Shown here: piece after piece, positions 3,737 to 7,771 of the stretch
Layout of the letters: every line of letters begins with the position of its first letter
Numbering within the stretch: position 1 is the first letter of the stretch
Source of the DNA: Ruminococcus sp. UBA6407
Lineage (GTDB): Bacteria > Bacillota > Clostridia > Oscillospirales > Ruminococcaceae
Assembly: GCA_002438605.1 (NCBI GenBank)
Contig: DJPR01000007.1
Coordinates: 1 to 7,771, forward strand
Length of the DNA stretch: 7,771 nt
Direction of reading: 5' to 3'
The notes under the pieces: generated by a model
Told to the model about the DNA's origin: nothing
Seen by the model: only the letters and a program-made list of their open reading frames with translations
The model's database searches: none
Translations under genes and position numbers: made by a program

Positions 3737-6118
3737 CTATTTCTTTCCTGTTGAAACGAGAGCGTAATAGGTTAATATTTCGGAAGCGTCAATTGCATCA
3801 ACAATTCCGTTTTTATCAACATCCGCATTAATCATTTGCTGTTCGGTCATCTCAGTGGGCTTTGAGGTACTTATACATGCGTATATAGTCAAGGCAAGTG
3901 ATGCATCTATTGCGTCTATAACCCCGTTTTCGTCAATGTCGCCTCTTACTGCTGAATTAATTGTTAAAATCACTTCATTGTCAAGTCTGTTTTCCTGAGT
4001 CAGCTTTAATTTAATATTTGTTGTTCCGTATGGTATTGATAAATAATCCTCCATGTACTTATAAGATGATAATTCAGTTTCTTTATCTTCCTGCAATAAA
4101 GTGACCTTTCCCTGCGATATCGGCATGAATGTAATAGAATCAGTATTTTTATCCACATTTATTACATAATGACTTTCATTAATTCGTTCAGCATGCATTT
4201 CGCTTAACGAATTACCCTTGTAAAGTAAATCATTGAGTTCAGCCTTAGCAGGTTTAAATGATTTTGTATAATAATTGATATTATCAACAGAAGCAGTAAT
4301 TTCAACTGCTTCATTTATGGAAACAGGTTCGGTATATTCAGTAAATTCACCTCCGTTTACAGAATAAAAAACAGGTTTGTTATTTACTGATGAAAGCTCC
4401 AGCTTTTCATTCAATGGCATATTTTCTTCACTGTGTGAAAACCTTACCTTATCTTTTTTACTTCCGAATGCTTTTAGAGATATGTTTCCCATTGTTATGG
4501 AAAGGTCAGCATTTTTAGCAAATTCCCTGTATGTATCGGCTTTTTCCTTTCCATACGCTTCTTCAATCTGATCTAAAACAGATTCTTTCTGAGCATCTGA
4601 AAATGTAAAATCTTCTTCTTTAACATCAATCCAGTCTATTCCGTTTTCACTGTAAAAGCTTTCACCCTTGCTTGTATTCTCTTTTATCTGAGAATATTGT
4701 GTTAGTCCGCCTGCTTCATATATTTCACCGCTGTCTCTGTCTATAAAAGCACTGCATGTTTCAATTGGGATTATATACTCGTTGTCGGGACAATATGCCT
4801 TTACAACAACAGCAAACCTCTCTCCCCTTTCAACCTCAACAGGTTCATCAAGAGAAATGGTCATATATCCTGTAATGTCAACCTTACCGCTTGTTACGGC
4901 AGACGCTTTTCCAAGGCTTATTTCTGAATTATTTTCAATATCTGTATATACCGATATTTCATATTCTGTATTAATTTCGGAAAAATAAGTAGATGCCGCT
5001 TCAATTATGCAGTCATCATCTGCTGTAAAAACATTTGCATAATAAGACGGGCTGTACTCATCAGCCGCCGATGACATATTCTGTGCAGGAATAAATGAAT
5101 CGTGCTGAAAAATAAAATCATAATTATCATTGCTTTCAAGCTCGTAAACAGCAAATTCACAAAGAGAGGTTTCTTCATAAGATAACCAGAAAAAGCCGTT
5201 ATCCATCCAATCTGTTCCCCAGCTGTTTTTTACAAGCCATGCCCCGTTATTTTCAGGACGATATTTTGACTGAAAGTTCTTAGAGGGAAAATTATCATCC
5301 CACCCTATTATTGTGATTGAGTGATTTGCTTCATCAGGAGATGCATTTGTTATGTATGAATAGTTTACATAGTCATAATAATCAGTTTTATTGCAATATG
5401 CCGCATCAACCGATTTGCCGCTTTTCACAAAATTCTTAATTGTGTTATTAACCTGATTATAATTTGAATGGTCATCGTTATAGTCAAACAAATATGCATT
5501 TTGCAGATGATAGTCAGAATAATATTTATATTTATCAACAAGCTCAGCATCATATATAAAATCCATATCATTGTATGGCAAAAGGCTTTCAGATACAGGT
5601 CCAAGCCACTGAGCCCATAAATTTGTTACTGCAAAACAAGAACCGCCGTTTTGAAATATATTGTACTTATCAGATGATTGATTTTTTTGGTACATCTGGT
5701 CTCCCCCACTCCAGCAATAATATGCTGTATGCAGTTCGGAAAGGCTGACCGACGGATTATATTTTATAAAATTTGTTTCCGCACAGCTTGCAGAAGAATG
5801 TGCCCAGCAGGTTGAATAATCGCCCTGATTTTTAACTGAACTTATAAGGCCATATTCCCTCATATCATAATACGCAGGAAAATAAGCTGAATCTGAAATT
5901 GCTGCTTTTTTTGAACCATTGAAGTTCAAAGCAGAATAAAATTCGCATTCACCTTTAAGAGTTTTGAACGTTGGCAGCTGAAAGTCAGCTGTTTTACAAG
6001 ACGGATTTTCTGTATATAAACTACTCTCAAGTGAATTGATTTTCAAAAGAGATGCAGACGAAAATATATTTATTGTTGATATTATACAACATAAGCTTTT
6101 AATCAGTTCTTTTCTCAT
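3737..6118 (-). CDS. Secreted papain-family (C1A) cysteine peptidase with C-terminal dockerin
   Basis: This 793-residue exported endopeptidase probably cleaves proteins outside the cell while docked to a cohesin-bearing scaffold. A signal peptide (about 1-28, basic MRKELIK then hydrophobic) is followed by a short spacer and a papain-like domain (about 78-325). Oxyanion Gln98 and catalytic Cys104 (NQGDYSTCWA), His266 (NHSITIIGWDD) and Asn298 (KNSWG) are all present, so it should be active. Residues of about 335-500 resemble the lectin-like domain common in bacterial C1A peptidases. About 575-620 resembles a chitobiase/FN3-like beta module (FYSVNGGEFTEYTEPV), and about 625-722 may be a cadherin-like beta sandwich. 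A type I dockerin closes it: two calcium loops, GDIDENGVIDAIDAS (from 726) and ADVDKNGIVDAIDAS (from 765), nearly identical, which suits two-way cohesin binding. GGAG lies 7 nt before the ATG. The start overlaps the CCA-enzyme gene by 20 nt, implying translational coupling. Substrate and scaffold are unknown; a wall-remodelling or diet-protein role are alternatives. Confidence 0.95.
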   Translation of the reverse strand: MRKELIKSLCCIISTINIFSSASLLKINSLESSLYTENPSCKTADFQLPTFKTLKGECEFYSALNFNGSKKAAISDSAYFPAYYDMREYGLISSVKNQGDYSTCWAHSSASCAETNFIKYNPSVSLSELHTAYYCWSGGDQMYQKNQSSDKYNIFQNGGSCFAVTNLWAQWLGPVSESLLPYNDMDFIYDAELVDKYKYYSDYHLQNAYLFDYNDDHSNYNQVNNTIKNFVKSGKSVDAAYCNKTDYYDYVNYSYITNASPDEANHSITIIGWDDNFPSKNFQSKYRPENNGAWLVKNSWGTDWMDNGFFWLSYEETSLCEFAVYELESNDNYDFIFQHDSFIPAQNMSSAADEYSPSYYANVFTADDDCIIEAASTYFSEINTEYEISVYTDIENNSEISLGKASAVTSGKVDITGYMTISLDEPVEVERGERFAVVVKAYCPDNEYIIPIETCSAFIDRDSGEIYEAGGLTQYSQIKENTSKGESFYSENGIDWIDVKEEDFTFSDAQKESVLDQIEEAYGKEKADTYREFAKNADLSITMGNISLKAFGSKKDKVRFSHSEENMPLNEKLELSSVNNKPVFYSVNGGEFTEYTEPVSINEAVEITASVDNINYYTKSFKPAKAELNDLLYKGNSLSEMHAERINESHYVINVDKNTDSITFMPISQGKVTLLQEDKETELSSYKYMEDYLSIPYGTTNIKLKLTQENRLDNEVILTINSAVRGDIDENGVIDAIDASLALTIYACISTSKPTEMTEQQMINADVDKNGIVDAIDASEILTYYALVSTGKK

Positions 6119-7451
6119 TGTTTTTCTCCTTTATAAAATTTTCAGCTTCATATAAAAGTGAATCCTGAGTATTTTCGATTTTATCTTCTATCACCAAATC
6201 AAGCAGATGATTCAGAGTGTCCCCTATCATTTTTCCGCTTAAATTAAATTTTTTCAGATATGTACCATTTATTTTCAGTTCCTTTATGGTCAAGCATTCT
6301 TTGCTGTTTAAAATTTGAACGGCTTGCTTCCTGATAAAATCAAATTCTTCAAGTTCTTTTAGTACAAAATCATTTTTTGCAGAATTATCCGCTGTTTTAA
6401 CCTCGAACAGCTTGAAGAAAAGTTCTTCACCAAGTATCGACAGCATCTTTTTGATTTGCACTCTGTTTTTTATTTTATCACTATGATAAAATATCAATGT
6501 AGTAACTTGTTTTATAGTTTTATTATCATAGTGTAGACGCTTCATTATGCTTTCTGCCATTTTACTGCTTAAAGCGGCATGACCTTTAAAGTGACCTCGT
6601 CCGTTTTCATCTTCTTTATAGCAGGCGGGTTTTGCAATATCGTGAAAAAACATGGTTAAACGCAGAACAAGGTCGCTTGGAGCTGACTTCACAGCAATAA
6701 CAGTATGCTCCCATACATTATATTTATGATAAGGAGAATGCTGTTCAAATCCGATACTTTCGGCAATTTCAGGGATAAACACTTCAATTACATCATAATA
6801 TTTCATTAAAACATCACAGCAATTCGGACCGCATATTATTTTATTGAATTCATCTCTTATTCTTTCTGAGGATACATATTTTAAATTTGCTGGAAGAATA
6901 TGTACTGCATCTGATGTGCTTTTTTCAATACTGAAATTAAGCTGTGAAGAAAAACGGATTGCTCTTAAAATTCTAAGTGCATCTTCAGAAAATCTCTTTT
7001 CAGGATTCCCTGTGCATACAACTATTTTTTTATTTATATGTTCAACACCGTTAAATATGTCGATCAGCTCATTATTAAGATTAAGAGCAAGTGAATTCAT
7101 AGTAAAATCACGTCTGCCAAGGTCATCATATATACTTGATGAATAAGTCACCGAATCAGGTCTGCGGCAGTCTGTGTATGTTCCGTCACAGCGAAAGGTT
7201 GTGATTTCTATAGGATATTTTCCGATTAAAATGGTTACTGTACCATGTTTCAAGCCTGTTGGTACAGCTTTGTATTCCTTGAAAATATCAATAATCATTT
7301 CAGGCTTTGCATTTGTAGCTATGTCAAAATCATTTGGGGGTCTGTTAATTATTAAATCTCTTACACATCCTCCAACAAGATATGCTTCAAAGTTATGCTG
7401 TTCAAGCTTTTTAAGAGCCCTTTTTATTTCGGCAGGTATTTTATTAATCAT
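6099..7451 (-). CDS. cca: CCA-adding tRNA nucleotidyltransferase with HD domain
   Basis: This 450-residue cytosolic enzyme adds or repairs the 3'-CCA of tRNAs from CTP and ATP without a nucleic-acid template. It is a class II nucleotidyltransferase head: GG at 27-28 in YLVGGCVRD, then the metal-binding DFD at 41-43, RRDFTMNSLA (113-122) and the nucleotide-recognition motif EDALRILRAIRF (156-167). A neck region with SSERIRDEF (194-202) is followed by an HD domain (WEHT at 247-250, FHD at 269-271) and a helical C-terminal body and tail. Length fits the HD-containing bacterial forms. Related poly(A) polymerases share the head, but the organism type and motifs favour the CCA enzyme. The start is supported by AGAGG 6 nt upstream of the ATG and by a good promoter. 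It leads an operon whose second gene, the dockerin peptidase, starts 20 nt before its stop codon. The tRNA-Leu gene in this window already encodes CCA, so for that tRNA the enzyme would act mainly in repair. Confidence 0.93.
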   Translation of the reverse strand: MINKIPAEIKRALKKLEQHNFEAYLVGGCVRDLIINRPPNDFDIATNAKPEMIIDIFKEYKAVPTGLKHGTVTILIGKYPIEITTFRCDGTYTDCRRPDSVTYSSSIYDDLGRRDFTMNSLALNLNNELIDIFNGVEHINKKIVVCTGNPEKRFSEDALRILRAIRFSSQLNFSIEKSTSDAVHILPANLKYVSSERIRDEFNKIICGPNCCDVLMKYYDVIEVFIPEIAESIGFEQHSPYHKYNVWEHTVIAVKSAPSDLVLRLTMFFHDIAKPACYKEDENGRGHFKGHAALSSKMAESIMKRLHYDNKTIKQVTTLIFYHSDKIKNRVQIKKMLSILGEELFFKLFEVKTADNSAKNDFVLKELEEFDFIRKQAVQILNSKECLTIKELKINGTYLKKFNLSGKMIGDTLNHLLDLVIEDKIENTQDSLLYEAENFIKEKNNEKRTD

Positions 7452-7481
7452 TTTTTACCTCTGTTTTATCTTTATATGCAT

Positions 7482-7510
7482 ATTTTATCATTTTTTTAAT
7501 ATAATATCAA
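7482..7510 (-). promoter_or_regulatory. Sigma-A promoter of the CCA enzyme / peptidase operon
   Basis: On the - strand TTGATA (7510-7505) and TAAAAT (7487-7482) are 17 nt apart. Transcription would begin near 7475, giving a leader of about 25 nt with the ribosome site AGAGG inside it. Confidence 0.65.
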
Positions 7511-7654
7511 TAGAAAAAATGTTAATGTTAATTAAACGGTTTATATTTTTTCCGATTCGCTAAATCAGATTTCGTGATATTTCACATATTTTTTTAAAAT
7601 ATTTAGTGATATATTAACTAATGCTCTGTATTTTACGAAAATATTAAAAAGTCC

Positions 7655-7683
7655 TTGACTTTTCTATGAATGCATGATATACT
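7655..7683 (+). promoter_or_regulatory. Sigma-A promoter of the initiator tRNA gene
   Basis: TTGACT (7655-7660) and TATACT (7678-7683) are separated by 17 nt. The expected start is near 7690, about 40 nt before the tRNA 5' end, a normal arrangement for a tRNA transcription unit. Confidence 0.7.
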
Positions 7684-7730
7684 TAATAAGTCGCATGGGA
7701 CAGAACATGAATTCATTAATAATTATATAT

Positions 7731-7771
7731 CGCGGTGTGGAGCAGCTAGGTAGCTCGTCGGGCTCATAACC
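7731..7771 (+). tRNA. Initiator tRNA-Met (CAU), truncated by the window end
   Basis: The 5' 41 nt of an initiator tRNA are present: acceptor strand CGCGGTG, D-arm GAGCAGCTAGGTAGCTC, then anticodon stem and loop GTCGGG-CTCATAA with the start of the CC(C) return strand. Anticodon CAT is at 7765-7767. Two traits mark it as initiator rather than elongator: a C at position 1, usually unpaired with A72, and the GGG of the conserved GGG:CCC pairs at the base of the anticodon stem. The 3' half lies outside the window, so its completeness cannot be checked. It diverges from the CCA-enzyme operon. Confidence 0.88.

Noticed and set aside
7174..7563. A 129-codon + strand open frame over the CCA-enzyme start and its promoter
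   Set aside because: It is antisense to the conserved nucleotidyltransferase head and runs through the promoter into AT-rich spacer, giving a Phe/Ile-rich tail. No ribosome site or family supports it.
1..7771. CRISPR array, insertion sequence ends, group II intron, retron or diversity-generating repeat
   Set aside because: No regularly spaced repeat series, transposase gene, reverse transcriptase motif or terminal inverted repeats with target duplication were seen on either strand.

Overview
The window looks like chromosome from a low-G+C gut Firmicute of the Ruminococcus type (Oscillospiraceae). The reasons are the AT-rich genes, strong sigma-A promoters, a secreted cysteine peptidase with a two-repeat type I dockerin (the tag used by Ruminococcus and clostridial cellulosome-like complexes), and a CCA-adding enzyme with an HD domain. 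The genus is inferred from these traits, not proven.

Layout. At 1-1403 is the right-hand end of what is probably a mobile element: the tail of an unidentified frame, then a 441-residue tyrosine integrase on the + strand. Its DNA is visibly richer in G+C than the rest. At 1404-1672 is a gene-free junction. It holds a partial copy of the 5' half of a tRNA-Leu, several GGTAGAA heptamers in both orientations, and hairpins. At 1673-1759 is an intact tRNA-Leu(UAA) on the - strand, with its 3' end facing the integrase, its own terminator and a consensus promoter about 110 nt upstream. From 2063 to 3520 a two-gene - strand operon encodes a XerC/D-like recombinase followed by a short membrane-anchored, low-complexity protein. 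From 3737 to 7451 a second - strand operon encodes the CCA-adding enzyme and, overlapping it by 20 nt, the dockerin peptidase. The window ends inside an initiator tRNA-Met gene on the + strand, divergent from the CCA operon.

How the parts relate. The two operons and tRNA-Leu all read leftward and each ends in a hairpin on the - strand. The integrase reads toward them and converges on the 3' end of tRNA-Leu, the usual geometry of an element integrated at a tRNA gene. The CCA-adding enzyme repairs or matures tRNA 3' ends. The peptidase is exported and probably docks on a cohesin-bearing surface scaffold, so the two share an operon without an obvious shared function.

I do not see an unmistakable new system such as a defence island, retron, CRISPR array or diversity-generating element. 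The parts most worth a second look are the integrase/tRNA junction with its tRNA-Leu fragment and repeats, the recombinase plus membrane-protein pair, and the multidomain dockerin peptidase.
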